Positions 7,842 to 15,408 of a DNA stretch of 32,886 nucleotides are shown piece by piece. This stretch comes from CAZSWR01 sp964610885. Lineage in GTDB: Bacteria; Bacteroidota; Ignavibacteria; Kapaibacteriales; UBA2268. The position numbers and the translations under genes were made by a program. The stretch lies in NCBI GenBank assembly GCA_964610885.1, contig CAZSWR010000033.1, forward strand, positions 1 through 32,886, given 5' to 3'. Position 1 is the stretch's first letter. Each line of letters starts with the position of its first letter. The notes beneath the pieces are model-generated. The model was not told the origin of the DNA. It did no database searches and was given only the letters and a program-made list of their open reading frames with translations.

Positions 7842-8235
7842 TGATCCATTCGACCAAGCGCATTCTTTTGTAGTCGAACCATTTCTGCCTGTACTCGCCC
7901 GAATCGTTAATCACTCATTTGAATTTCTGAAATGGTTTTGGTCGGTTAAGCGCATCGATAAGGTTGTTTTGCAGTTTTTCGTCATCGACGTCGCTGGCAA
8001 AGTCTGCCATTATTCGGAAAGATTTATGAGATTCGAAACCCTCGAATTCAAAATAATCATCAGAATTTTTCTCAATTTTTTTGATTTCGTCTTTCCATTG
8101 ATCTTCGTCTGCGAGAGGGCAGCTGTCGAAATCGCGTATAGTTACGATCTCGCCCGTCTTGAGGTTGAAATAGCATTTCATGCCACATTCAATATCCTCT
8201 GCTATCTCATCAATTTGTTTTTCTGTTGGATTCAT
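7804..8235 (-). pseudogene. UPF0158 family protein, interrupted by in-frame TGA
   Basis: The frame begins MNPTEKQIDEIAEDIECGMK and reads as a typical UPF0158 protein up to RPKPFQKFK (residue 106). A TGA follows at 7915-7917. The same frame then continues VINDSGEYRQKWFDYKRMRL and WINEQIEFNEDDFE to a TAA at 7804. The residues after the stop match the usual UPF0158 C-terminus (SG-YRQ-WFDFK-...EWV-EQ), so a single sense codon seems to have become TGA (TGG to TGA would be one transition). Other genes here use TGA as a real stop, so genome-wide recoding is unlikely. The product is either a 106-aa truncated protein, a dead gene, or a local readthrough. UPF0158 has no established function. It overlaps the next gene of the same operon. 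Confidence 0.8.
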
Positions 8236-8362
8236 ATTGGTTTACTAATAATTGAAAAACAATATCACACAAACCCAAATGCGAAATCGTTAGGCACAAG
8301 CACATTGCCATGGATTTGTTAATACCTTGCTCTACTCTTAAAAACAAAGTGGCAGTCACCAC

Positions 8363-9910
8363 CTATTCCTTAACGATTGGCAAGGAAATGGAGAATGTGG
8401 AGCCTTTGCCGAGTGTGCTTTTCACCCAGACGCGGCCCTTGTGCGCCTCGATCAGCTTCTTGACGATCCACAGGCCCAAACCGCTCGAGGGTTCGCCCTG
8501 AGTGGGTTTTGCGCTCAATTTGGCACCGCGCTGGAAGGCTTCTTTGATGTCCTCTTCGGAAAGGCCCAAGCCGTTGTCGCTGATTTCGATCAGTATGTTT
8601 GAATCTTGTTTGTGCGTGCGGATGCGGACCGTGCCCTTCTCGTGCGAGAATTTGAGCGCGTTCGAGATCAGGTTGTCCAATACTTCATCAATTTTCTGCA
8701 CGTCCATCATGGTTTCCGGTATGCCCGACGAGAAATCGAGCAGCATTTCAATATTTTTCTTGTTCGCCCCGACCAAATTGCGGCGATACACATCGTTAAC
8801 GACTTCTGTAATGTCGGCGAGTTCCATATCCATCCGAAGCGAGCTGCTTTCGAGAGCCAGGATGCGGGACACTTCTTGCGATAGCGAAACGATTCGTGCA
8901 GTGGTTTCGAATATGTCGTCGATAATTTCCTGCTGTTCGCCGGCCGTCAGGTCGTACGAACGAAGCAATTCGACGAGGCTCTTGATGAGCGCGGCCGGGT
9001 TCTTGATGTCGTGGATAATGATAGCGAACAGGTCATCTTTCTGTTTCTGCAATTCCTCGAATTCTTTCTGGCTTTTTTGCAGTTTGTCGGCGCTGTCGCG
9101 AAGTTCTTGGTTTTGTTTGATAAGTTCGTCGCCGCGCGCCTGCATCGAATCTATCTGCGAGCGCAGGGCAGCAATTTCTGCTTTGAGCGCTGCATTTTCG
9201 ACTACGATAGAATCAATTTTTTCCTGAGATACGTTATTAGCCATCTTGGGTTCTCCTACATTATTGCCGGAAAGAATCTTCTTTTCTTTCACTCTATTCT
9301 TTGATTTCACAATCACTACGAAAATAACGATTGAAATGCCGCAAAGCAAGCCAATTCCAATAGAAATCATATCAAACCCCGTGCCGTTTGCCGCGCCCTG
9401 AGCATTTTTTCGGTCCAGGCTGTCTTTGGCCAACTGATCGCGCAACTGCTTAATTTCTTTTCGGGTTGCGGCCTCGCGATTGTCCACGCGGAAGTAAACG
9501 TTTTCCGGCATCGAGGTCCAATTGGCCGAGGGGTCGAAAGCAGTGATTTGAATGATGTATTTGTCTTCGGGTAGGTTTTTCCTTTTGATCGAAGTAACGT
9601 TCACATTGGTCGAATTCTCATTCTTCGAGTTTTTTGTGAGAATTTTGAACAGGAATGGGATTTTCTCGGATTCGCCCGCTTCGCAATGATAGAAGATTTC
9701 GAATTCGTCCTCGGTGGAAATCACAATATCCGTGTATTCCTTGGGTGCAAGCGCTGCATCGTTGACCTTGATCGCATCGATGACGATTTCTTTAAGCTCT
9801 TCGGAACGCGCCACACCGGCTATGGCCAAAATGAAAAACAGTACGAACAAAGGAAATGCCTTTGTCATCGGCCAGTTACAGGCGCGGATCGTTCTATTGC
9901 GATTGTTCAT
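8363..9910 (-). CDS. Membrane sensor histidine kinase
   Basis: This is a 515-aa two-component sensor kinase. It has an N-terminal signal/TM segment (about 18-36) and a periplasmic region to ~180 that contains a Y_Y_Y-like beta-sandwich (LPEDKYIIQITAFDPSANW). A second TM segment (about 182-202) is followed by a long coiled coil (about 220-290). The HisKA domain has phospho-acceptor His300 in IIHDIKNP, and the HATPase_c domain has an N box (DNLISNALKF), G1 (SDNGLGL) and G2 (GLGLWIVKKL). All catalytic motifs look intact, so an active kinase is expected. There is no fused receiver, and no response regulator gene in the window. Start: GGAG five bases before the ATG at 9910. That Shine-Dalgarno lies inside the end of the upstream HAD gene, two bases after its stop, so the two are translationally coupled. 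Confidence 0.92.
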   Translation of the reverse strand: MNNRNRTIRACNWPMTKAFPLFVLFFILAIAGVARSEELKEIVIDAIKVNDAALAPKEYTDIVISTEDEFEIFYHCEAGESEKIPFLFKILTKNSKNENSTNVNVTSIKRKNLPEDKYIIQITAFDPSANWTSMPENVYFRVDNREAATRKEIKQLRDQLAKDSLDRKNAQGAANGTGFDMISIGIGLLCGISIVIFVVIVKSKNRVKEKKILSGNNVGEPKMANNVSQEKIDSIVVENAALKAEIAALRSQIDSMQARGDELIKQNQELRDSADKLQKSQKEFEELQKQKDDLFAIIIHDIKNPAALIKSLVELLRSYDLTAGEQQEIIDDIFETTARIVSLSQEVSRILALESSSLRMDMELADITEVVNDVYRRNLVGANKKNIEMLLDFSSGIPETMMDVQKIDEVLDNLISNALKFSHEKGTVRIRTHKQDSNILIEISDNGLGLSEEDIKEAFQRGAKLSAKPTQGEPSSGLGLWIVKKLIEAHKGRVWVKSTLGKGSTFSISLPIVKE

Positions 9911-9912
9911 TA

Positions 9913-10641
9913 TCACTCCGTTTCAAAGGCTTTCTTTCTAAGTAAAAGAGCGGAATTGCGGGTTTTTATTTTACCTGTTTCCACAATTTTTTTCAATATT
10001 CGCAGCACGTCGAAAAATGTCGAGTACGGATAGTGTGGGATTTTGTTGGCATTGCAAAACGCAGCCAATCCATTTTTCGCAAAAACTATGTCGGAATGCG
10101 TGGCTGCGCAGAAGTCGGAGTACCCGTCCCCGATGAAAACAATCACAGCGTCCGGGTCGGTCTTGGCGATTATTGCATTCCTCTTGCAGACCGCGCTTCC
10201 ACATTCGCACGAATCAGTTTTGTATGGGAAGACAGGCTTTGGGGCGCCCGCAGTGAAATCGAAATAGTTGCAAAGCCGCGGCAAGCCTTCGATGCCATGC
10301 TTCAGCAGGAAGGCATTGATGTACGTATCGAACCCGTCGCTGATGACCGACAGAGGGATTTCCTGCTCGCGGCAGTATTCCACGAATCGAGCAAAATACG
10401 CATCGATCTCCTTTGCCTCGGCGAACCGGACTATTTCGTCTTCGCCCGTGCCCTCGCGAAGCGTTGAGCTGGCCGACGTCCAATACTCGGTAATCGTCAT
10501 CTCGCCGGAAATAAACTTGGAATGGTTCGGCTCGAATTGCCCCAGCTCCATGAAAATCGCATCGCCAAGGTCGGTCCTCGAAATGGTTCCGTCGAAATCC
10601 GTAAAAATCATTAACTTCTTGGCTGTAGCTTCTTTATTCAT
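9913..10641 (-). CDS. HAD-IB family phosphatase (MtnX/SerB-like)
   Basis: This is a 242-aa HAD-superfamily hydrolase of subclass IB. Motif I is FTDFDGTIS (nucleophile Asp15, acid/base Asp17), motif II is VISDG (99-103) and motif IV is GDGYSD (171-176). A CxCx4C cluster at about residues 145-152 resembles the cysteine-containing loop of MtnX-like enzymes. MtnX dephosphorylates 2-hydroxy-3-keto-5-methylthiopentenyl-1-phosphate in methionine salvage, but no other salvage gene is nearby, so a phosphoserine-phosphatase-like or other small phosphomonoester substrate is equally possible. It is the first gene of a pair, and its TGA is two bases before the histidine kinase ATG. A 221-bp repeat element sits just upstream (10676-10896). 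Confidence 0.85.
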   Translation of the reverse strand: MNKEATAKKLMIFTDFDGTISRTDLGDAIFMELGQFEPNHSKFISGEMTITEYWTSASSTLREGTGEDEIVRFAEAKEIDAYFARFVEYCREQEIPLSVISDGFDTYINAFLLKHGIEGLPRLCNYFDFTAGAPKPVFPYKTDSCECGSAVCKRNAIIAKTDPDAVIVFIGDGYSDFCAATHSDIVFAKNGLAAFCNANKIPHYPYSTFFDVLRILKKIVETGKIKTRNSALLLRKKAFETE

Positions 10642-10675
10642 TCGATTTATTGGTTATTTTCTAATAAGCTGATTT

Positions 10676-10896
10676 GGAACCTGTTGAAATAGTAAAAGAT
10701 TTGCAACAATGGGGCTTGCCCCATTGCCAGAGTTGCAGTAACTCATTGAAATATCGGCAAATCCCCCAACCCCATTTTTCTAAGGGGGTTTAAGAACGGT
10801 ATGAGCTAATACATAGATAATATAGGAGTTATGGCTTGTATCGAACCCACGGGTTAACCAGTGGGATGGCTGATCAATACTTTTTCAACAGGCTCC
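10676..10896 (+). mobile_element. 221-bp TIR repeat element, copy A
   Basis: A non-coding element bounded by imperfect terminal inverted repeats: GGAACCTGTTGAAATAGTA at 10676-10694 and its near-complement at 10878-10896 (two mismatches). Inside are a perfect hairpin CAATGGGGC-TT-GCCCCATTG (10707-10726), a CCCCCAACCCC/GGGGG stretch and an inverted repeat around GGGTTAACC (10846-10865). Copy B at 24917-25137 has the same length and is inverted. Both lack coding capacity, so this is a MITE-like element probably moved by a transposase encoded elsewhere. Confidence 0.7.
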
Positions 10897-10932
10897 TAAC
10901 AGCCTACCGTCTCATTTTTCAAATCAACACAC

Positions 10933-10953
10933 ATCCGATAATTATTATCGGAT
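10933..10953. repeat. Perfect 10-bp-arm dyad after the TPR gene
   Basis: ATCCGATAAT-T-ATTATCGGAT lies at 10933-10953, 24 bases beyond the stop of the minus-strand TPR gene. There is no U-tract on that strand, so it is a weak terminator candidate and may equally be a protein-binding dyad. Confidence 0.4.
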
Positions 10954-10976
10954 AATAAGTAACTAACTAAAATAAA

Positions 10977-12599
10977 TTATCTATCGATCCCGCGCAGCTT
11001 AATATTGCCTTCGATGTTCTCAATGCGCTCGATGTAGAAGTCGGCGCGTTCGGGTTTGGCGGCGAGCAATTTCCTGTACGAATCCAAGGCAGCCTCCCAA
11101 GCGCCCTGCTGCTCGTATATGAATGCCATTGTTTCGCTTGCGAAACCGCTCTCGTGCGCTTCTTCGTTCACTTCGGCCACGGCTGCCCGCGGTTTCGGCA
11201 ACGATACCGATTCCAATTGCGCGGCAAGTTCACTAAAATTGAATCCTCCGGCGGGCCTCTCGGCTTCAACTGATTCGATTGGCTCGGGCACAATCGCTGT
11301 TACGGCCGACTCTTCGGCTTCCTCCAATTCGAAATCGAATGGCGGGAAGTCCAAGTCCTGGCCGATGGGCCTGTGCGTGGCCCGGCGAATTCCCGATTTC
11401 AGGGGCGAGAAGTCCAAACCCGGGATCAGCGAGAGGTTGCCTGCGCGAAGTTCGCGGCTGTCGTCTTCTTCGCCCGGTGCTAAATTCACAGCCCGCAGAA
11501 TGAAGTTTCCGCCGGCCGGCGCGTCTGTTTCGTCCGTGGCAGCTTCCACCTCAGTCGAGCTTTCAATATCGGTTATTTCGTCCGAATCGACGCCCTGGAC
11601 GAAGTCTGCTTCCGGTTGTTGTTCCTCAGTTTCGGATGCTAAATCAATCTCTTCCTCTACGGCATCAATGCCACCCGCGAGCGGCTCGCTCGGCGCGAAC
11701 TCATCAGATAGGTCGGATGCCATGACGCCCGTATTGAAAGCAAGCGCTTGGTCTATGTAATCGAGCGCTTCGGGGTTATTTGGCTTGGGTTCGTCAATTT
11801 CATCGGCCATTAAACTATCGAAATCGGCCATTGGATTTGAAGTTTCACCATCTTCCTGCTTTGCTATGACTTCGTCAGTTTGCTCAAGGCCGCTCTCAGC
11901 TTGGGCGAAATCGGCATCTGATATTTGTTCGGCTGTGATGCCCAAATCGGTGTCTTCGATGGAATCATCGGAAGGCTCAAGGGCAATTTCATCCGCCTCG
12001 AACGAATCGAGCATCGATTCGAGATCGATTAAATCCTGTTCGCCGGATTCATCTTGATCATTGCCAATCCCAGCGGCAGCTTCGGCTCTCTCGGCAGCCT
12101 CGGCCAGCGCTTCGTTCATGAAAGATTCGAATAAATCATTCTCCTCGGCTTCGGGATCAGTGGATTCCATAGTTACTTCCGAATCAGAGAACTCCATGGT
12201 TTCTTCCGAATCTGGAATACCTATAGTTTCGGCTTCCAAGTCAATCACAATTTCGTCGGGTTGTTCGGAATCCTCTGAGGGCTGGGCGCCCGGCGAGGCG
12301 CTTGGCTCGGATTCCTCCGTTGGAGTTTGATTCAGGAATGTCGGAACGAAATCTAAGTTTCTTTTGGCGGGTTCGAAGAGCCGTTTGTCCGAGAATTTTC
12401 CGGCTGCTTTGTCCAAAATGTCGGCTGCTTTGTCGTCCTCGCCCATCGCTTTGTATGCTCGGGCCAGCACGGTGTACGCCGCCGAGTAGTCGGGATACGC
12501 CTCGAGGCCGCGGCGGCACAGGTCAATTGCTTCCTGAGGGAAGCCCGAGATAAGGTATTGCTCGGCATCGACCGCGAAAAAAACTGTGATTTCTTCCAT
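10977..12599 (-). CDS. Acidic TPR-containing protein
   Basis: This is a 540-aa protein built from two structured ends and a disordered, strongly acidic middle. Residues ~4-75 form a TPR-like helical repeat region (AIDLCRRGLEAYPDYSAAYTVLARAYKAMGEDDKA). Residues ~90-370 are rich in Glu, Asp, Ser and Ala with very few basic residues. The C-terminus (about 485-530: ETMAFIYEQQGAWEAALDSYRKLLAAKPE) is another TPR unit. There is no signal peptide, so it is probably a cytoplasmic scaffold. It starts four bases after the stop of the BI-1 gene and is its operon partner. Comparable FCB-group proteins with TPR ends and a low-complexity centre are common, but I know no defined function. Confidence 0.75.
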   Translation of the reverse strand: MEEITVFFAVDAEQYLISGFPQEAIDLCRRGLEAYPDYSAAYTVLARAYKAMGEDDKAADILDKAAGKFSDKRLFEPAKRNLDFVPTFLNQTPTEESEPSASPGAQPSEDSEQPDEIVIDLEAETIGIPDSEETMEFSDSEVTMESTDPEAEENDLFESFMNEALAEAAERAEAAAGIGNDQDESGEQDLIDLESMLDSFEADEIALEPSDDSIEDTDLGITAEQISDADFAQAESGLEQTDEVIAKQEDGETSNPMADFDSLMADEIDEPKPNNPEALDYIDQALAFNTGVMASDLSDEFAPSEPLAGGIDAVEEEIDLASETEEQQPEADFVQGVDSDEITDIESSTEVEAATDETDAPAGGNFILRAVNLAPGEEDDSRELRAGNLSLIPGLDFSPLKSGIRRATHRPIGQDLDFPPFDFELEEAEESAVTAIVPEPIESVEAERPAGGFNFSELAAQLESVSLPKPRAAVAEVNEEAHESGFASETMAFIYEQQGAWEAALDSYRKLLAAKPERADFYIERIENIEGNIKLRGIDR

Positions 12600-12603
12600 G
12601 GTA

Positions 12604-13302
12604 TTAGTTCCTATTGCCCAGCAAGCGAAGCAAATAAAGGAAAAGGTTAATGAAGTCCAAGTATAGCATCAGCGCGCCGACCACTGCGCCCTTGTCCGAT
12701 ATTTCGCCGTCCTGCATGGATTCGAGCGCGTTCTCGCGAATTTTCTGTGTGTCGTATGCTGTCAGCCCGGAAAAAACGAGGACGCCGACCACGGAAATCA
12801 CGAAATTGAGCAGTCCCGACGGGAAAAATACGAACAAGATCGACGCGACTATCAATCCGACAAGACCCATGAACATGAATTTGCCCAATCCCGAAAGGTC
12901 GCGCTTCGTTACTGTGCCGTAGAGGCTTAGCGCGGCAAACATTGCAGCAGAAATCAAAAAGACGGACGAGATCGAAGCGGGCGTATAGGCCGCCACGACC
13001 ACCGAAAGAGTTACGCCATTCAGAGCCGAATACAGAACAAAAAGCAAGCGCGAAGCCGTCCGGCTGATGCGATTCACACGGGCGCTAATTGACCATACCA
13101 ATGCCAATTCGCCGATGATACATCCGAAAAAGAGTATCGGATTTGATGCGACCATCCAGGCGCCTCCGTCCATCAGCAAGTACGAAATCAGCGCGGTGAT
13201 TCCCAAACCGCCGACCATCCAACCGTAAACTTTTGTCATGTATTTCTGGAGAGCAAGCGCTGCGGCCTGTTCGTCGAAGAATGACATTCTTGTGTTTTCC
13301 AT
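12604..13302 (-). CDS. Bax inhibitor-1/YccA family membrane protein
   Basis: This is a 232-aa integral membrane protein with about seven TM helices after a short cytoplasmic N-terminus (MENTRMSFFDEQAAALAL). Family marks are MTKVYGWMVGGLGITAL in TM1, the pore-region GLTAYDTQKI and the C-terminal LYLDFINLFLYLLRLLG. BI-1 homologues such as BsYetJ are pH-sensitive calcium leak channels; the Asp in TAYDTQ matches the conserved acidic pair region. The bacterial role remains uncertain. AGAGGA six bases before the ATG fixes the start at 13302. It is the first gene of a two-gene operon with the acidic TPR protein. Confidence 0.93.
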   Translation of the reverse strand: MENTRMSFFDEQAAALALQKYMTKVYGWMVGGLGITALISYLLMDGGAWMVASNPILFFGCIIGELALVWSISARVNRISRTASRLLFVLYSALNGVTLSVVVAAYTPASISSVFLISAAMFAALSLYGTVTKRDLSGLGKFMFMGLVGLIVASILFVFFPSGLLNFVISVVGVLVFSGLTAYDTQKIRENALESMQDGEISDKGAVVGALMLYLDFINLFLYLLRLLGNRN

Positions 13303-13401
13303 TTATATCCTCTTTGTGTTTTTCAAAACAACTTCCAAATAGTATCGGACGAATGCGGAATTAATTCAGTGCTTCGCCGAGATTCATCTGCCCGATTTGC
13401 A

Positions 13402-14484
13402 TTAGATTTCCATACCCGAATTGAGCGCTTCGGTGCGTTCCAGGATTTGGAGGTTCTCGATAATCAGGTCCAGGGCGCCATCGACCACTTCCTTCAGAGG
13501 ATAATTCTTTGCGTCGCCCTCCAAACGGTGGTCAGTAACGCGGTTTTGCGGCCAGTTGTACGTGCGGATTTTTTCCGAACGGTCGCCGGATTTCACCATG
13601 GACTTCCTGGCCGAAGATATTTCATCTTGTTGCTTTTGCATATTCAGGTCGTAGAGTCGCGAGCGCAACACTTTCATAGCTTTCTCGCGGTTCTTGAGCT
13701 GGGAGCGTTCGTCCTGGCAGCTGACGACGATGCCCGTGGGGATGTGGACCAATCGGACGGCTGTTTCCACTTTATTCACGTTCTGGCCGCCCTTGCCGCC
13801 CGAACGGAAAATATCGATACGAAGGTCTTCTTCGCGCACCTCCACGTCCACTTCCTCGGCCTCCGGCAGCACGGCAACGGTGGCGGCGGATGTGTGCAAA
13901 CGGCCGCTGGCTTCGGTTTCGGGCACTCTTTGGACGCGGTGCACGCCCGATTCGAATTTCAATTTGCCGAAAGCGTCCTCGCCGGCCACGGAGAATACAA
14001 TTTCTTTGAAGCCGCCGCGCTCGCTCTCGTTGAAATCAATTACTTCGATTTTGTAATTTACACGCTCGCAATAGCGTTGGTACATGCGGAACAAATCCCC
14101 GGCAAAGATACCGGCTTCGTCCCCGCCCGTCCCGGCGCGCACCTCGAAGATACAGTTTTTCATATCGTTCGGGTCCTTCGGGATCAGCAACACGCGCAGT
14201 TCGTTGTCGAGTTTCTCAAGTTCGGAGTTCAACTGTTCGATGTCGTCGTATGCCATCTGCTTCAGTTCGGGGTCGGTCGCAGAGTCGGCAATCATTTCGC
14301 GGTTAGCGTCGATTTCGTCGGAGATGCGGACGTATTCGCGGCCCACGTTCACGATCTGCGACAGTTGTTTCAGCTCTCGCGAAATTTCAGTGTATTTTTT
14401 CAAATCGCTCGTGATCTCGGGGTCGTGCAACTTTTCGTTCAGCGCTGCATTGCGCTCGAGTATCGAGATAAGTTTTTCTTTCAT
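13402..14484 (-). CDS. prfA: Peptide chain release factor 1 (RF1)
   Basis: This is a 360-aa class I release factor, the same length as E. coli RF1. It recognises UAA/UAG and triggers peptide release on the ribosome. The codon-recognition tripeptide is P188-E189-T190 (RF1-type PxT, not the SPF of RF2), and the catalytic GGQ is at 232-234 in SGGKGGQNVNK. The block GTGGDEAGIFAGDLFRMYQRY is also typical. A downstream prmC (GGQ methyltransferase) often pairs with prfA but is absent here. A TATATTTG lies on the minus strand at 14490-14497, only six bases before the ATG, which would give an almost leaderless mRNA if it were the promoter. The gene borders the integrated element. Confidence 0.97.
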   Translation of the reverse strand: MKEKLISILERNAALNEKLHDPEITSDLKKYTEISRELKQLSQIVNVGREYVRISDEIDANREMIADSATDPELKQMAYDDIEQLNSELEKLDNELRVLLIPKDPNDMKNCIFEVRAGTGGDEAGIFAGDLFRMYQRYCERVNYKIEVIDFNESERGGFKEIVFSVAGEDAFGKLKFESGVHRVQRVPETEASGRLHTSAATVAVLPEAEEVDVEVREEDLRIDIFRSGGKGGQNVNKVETAVRLVHIPTGIVVSCQDERSQLKNREKAMKVLRSRLYDLNMQKQQDEISSARKSMVKSGDRSEKIRTYNWPQNRVTDHRLEGDAKNYPLKEVVDGALDLIIENLQILERTEALNSGMEI

Positions 14485-14570
14485 AAAGCCAAATATATCA
14501 ATAATAAATATTCATAATTATAGTATCTATCTTAATTTCAATTGGTTACGCAATTGAATATTTTCAAAGG

Positions 14571-14587
14571 AACAAATAAGAAACAAA
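14571..14587 (+). repeat. Candidate att repeat, left copy
   Basis: AACAAATAAGAAACAAA is identical to 19941-19957 in the same orientation. The two copies bracket the six-gene element between prfA and the DUF486 gene. The flanks stay similar (G[GA] before, TGCA shortly after). This is the best attachment-site candidate I can find by eye. The low complexity of the repeat lowers certainty. Confidence 0.45.
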
Positions 14588-14654
14588 ACTTGCACAAACT
14601 CTAAGAATCATTATCGTAAAATTTGACAAAAGCAAGTTAGTAAAATTTTGGTTA

Positions 14655-14688
14655 AGGAAAAAACAAAAAAGGCTCATTCCTGAGCCTT
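14655..14688 (-). terminator. Rho-independent terminator of the element operon
   Basis: On the minus strand, directly after the stop of the 133-aa gene, AAGGCTCA-GGAA-TGAGCCTT (14669-14688) is followed by TTTTGTTTTTT. This is a textbook intrinsic terminator, and it closes the element's leftmost transcript. Confidence 0.9.
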
Positions 14689-14690
14689 AT

Positions 14691-15092
14691 TCAATATTCG
14701 ATAGTTTCTTCTTTTTCCCAATCGAATATATCAAAATCATTCGATTTCAATTTGACGGTTTGCAATTCAGTGCCGATCTGCCTTTCAGTCCTATCGAGCA
14801 AAATAGACAAATCCTTGATTGAAAGGGCACTGTAATCCCTTTGATCAAGTTCATCGTTTATCTTTCTCAGTCTCTCGAATAGCGTTTTTACACGGTCTTG
14901 CTTCGATACTGCCATTTGTTCAATTAGCTCTTGGAATAGCTCAAACTTCATTTGATTGATTTCCCTTTCAAACTGCTTATTCCATGCAAGCAAAGTGGGC
15001 TTTGAAACTTTGATCTCTTTCGAGATAACATCATAACTCTTGCCGTTCGCTCTTAGCTCAATGAATTTGTGCTTAACATCTGTGTTTTTCAT
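14691..15092 (-). CDS. Small helix-turn-helix protein of the element
   Basis: This is a 133-aa protein. Residues ~7-45 (KFIELRANGKSYDVISKEIKVSKPTLLAWNKQF, read in pieces) form a transposase/sigma-like helix-turn-helix. The rest is predicted helical and charged, with a Leu-rich stretch (IKDLSILLDRTERQIGTEL) suggesting oligomerisation. No catalytic motif is present, so a DNA-binding regulator or replication accessory role is inferred. AGGA lies about eight bases before the ATG. The C-terminal string IGTELQT is also in the Rep protein and is encoded by an identical 20-base sequence there (14758-14777 and 16064-16083). It is the last gene of the element and is followed at once by a terminator. 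Confidence 0.7.
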   Translation of the reverse strand: MKNTDVKHKFIELRANGKSYDVISKEIKVSKPTLLAWNKQFEREINQMKFELFQELIEQMAVSKQDRVKTLFERLRKINDELDQRDYSALSIKDLSILLDRTERQIGTELQTVKLKSNDFDIFDWEKEETIEY

Positions 15093-15408
15093 GGTTTATT
15101 CCTATTTTTTTGATCAAATCTCGTAATTAATTGATTTGGCTTTGTTTAGCCATTATTTTTCGCTCATAAATTGCCGTGGTGGCGTTTTCGGGCAGCTAAG
15201 CATATAAACACACGCCTAATTGTCTAAATTGCCTAAATCGAATAAGTGGCGTTTTTATGCGAAAACCCGACTTTCTTCTTTTTTAGATATGGCAAAATGC
15301 GAAATAAAGAAGTAAAATGAAGAATAATCTCTCAAACAGGCAGCTCAAAATTGATTGATTTTGCAAGAATCAATTCTTTCAATTTGCCGTGAGCTGCCCG
15401 TTTTAGTC
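15093..15408. other. Non-coding interval of the element, possible origin region
   Basis: No gene is seen. GTGGCGTTTT occurs twice (15179-15188 and 15246-15255), and short A+T-rich repeats lie between (TTGTCTAAATTGCCTAAATCG at 15221-15241). The left-hand part is the leader of the 133-aa gene. The right-hand end holds the nested hairpin at 15339-15398. An origin of replication is possible but unproven. Confidence 0.4.
15339..15398 (-). terminator. Nested hairpin downstream of Rep
   Basis: Outer arms GGCAGCTCA (15339-15347) and TGAGCTGCC (15390-15398) enclose inner arms AATTGATT (15349-15356) and AATCAATT (15368-15375). It starts 11 bases after the Rep stop on the minus strand. The poor U-tract (TGTTTGAG) makes it an imperfect terminator. 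In II/X-type replicons a large hairpin beside rep can also be an origin. Confidence 0.45.

Noticed and set aside
7804..8235. Genome-wide reassignment of TGA to a sense codon
   Set aside because: TGA ends several intact genes here (DUF58, HAD, mlaE, the 133-aa and 442-aa element genes), and their frames do not continue with family sequence after it.
13369..14517. Long open frame (382 codons) antisense to prfA
   Set aside because: It mirrors the coding bias of the GC-rich prfA gene, has no family similarity, and prfA is certain.
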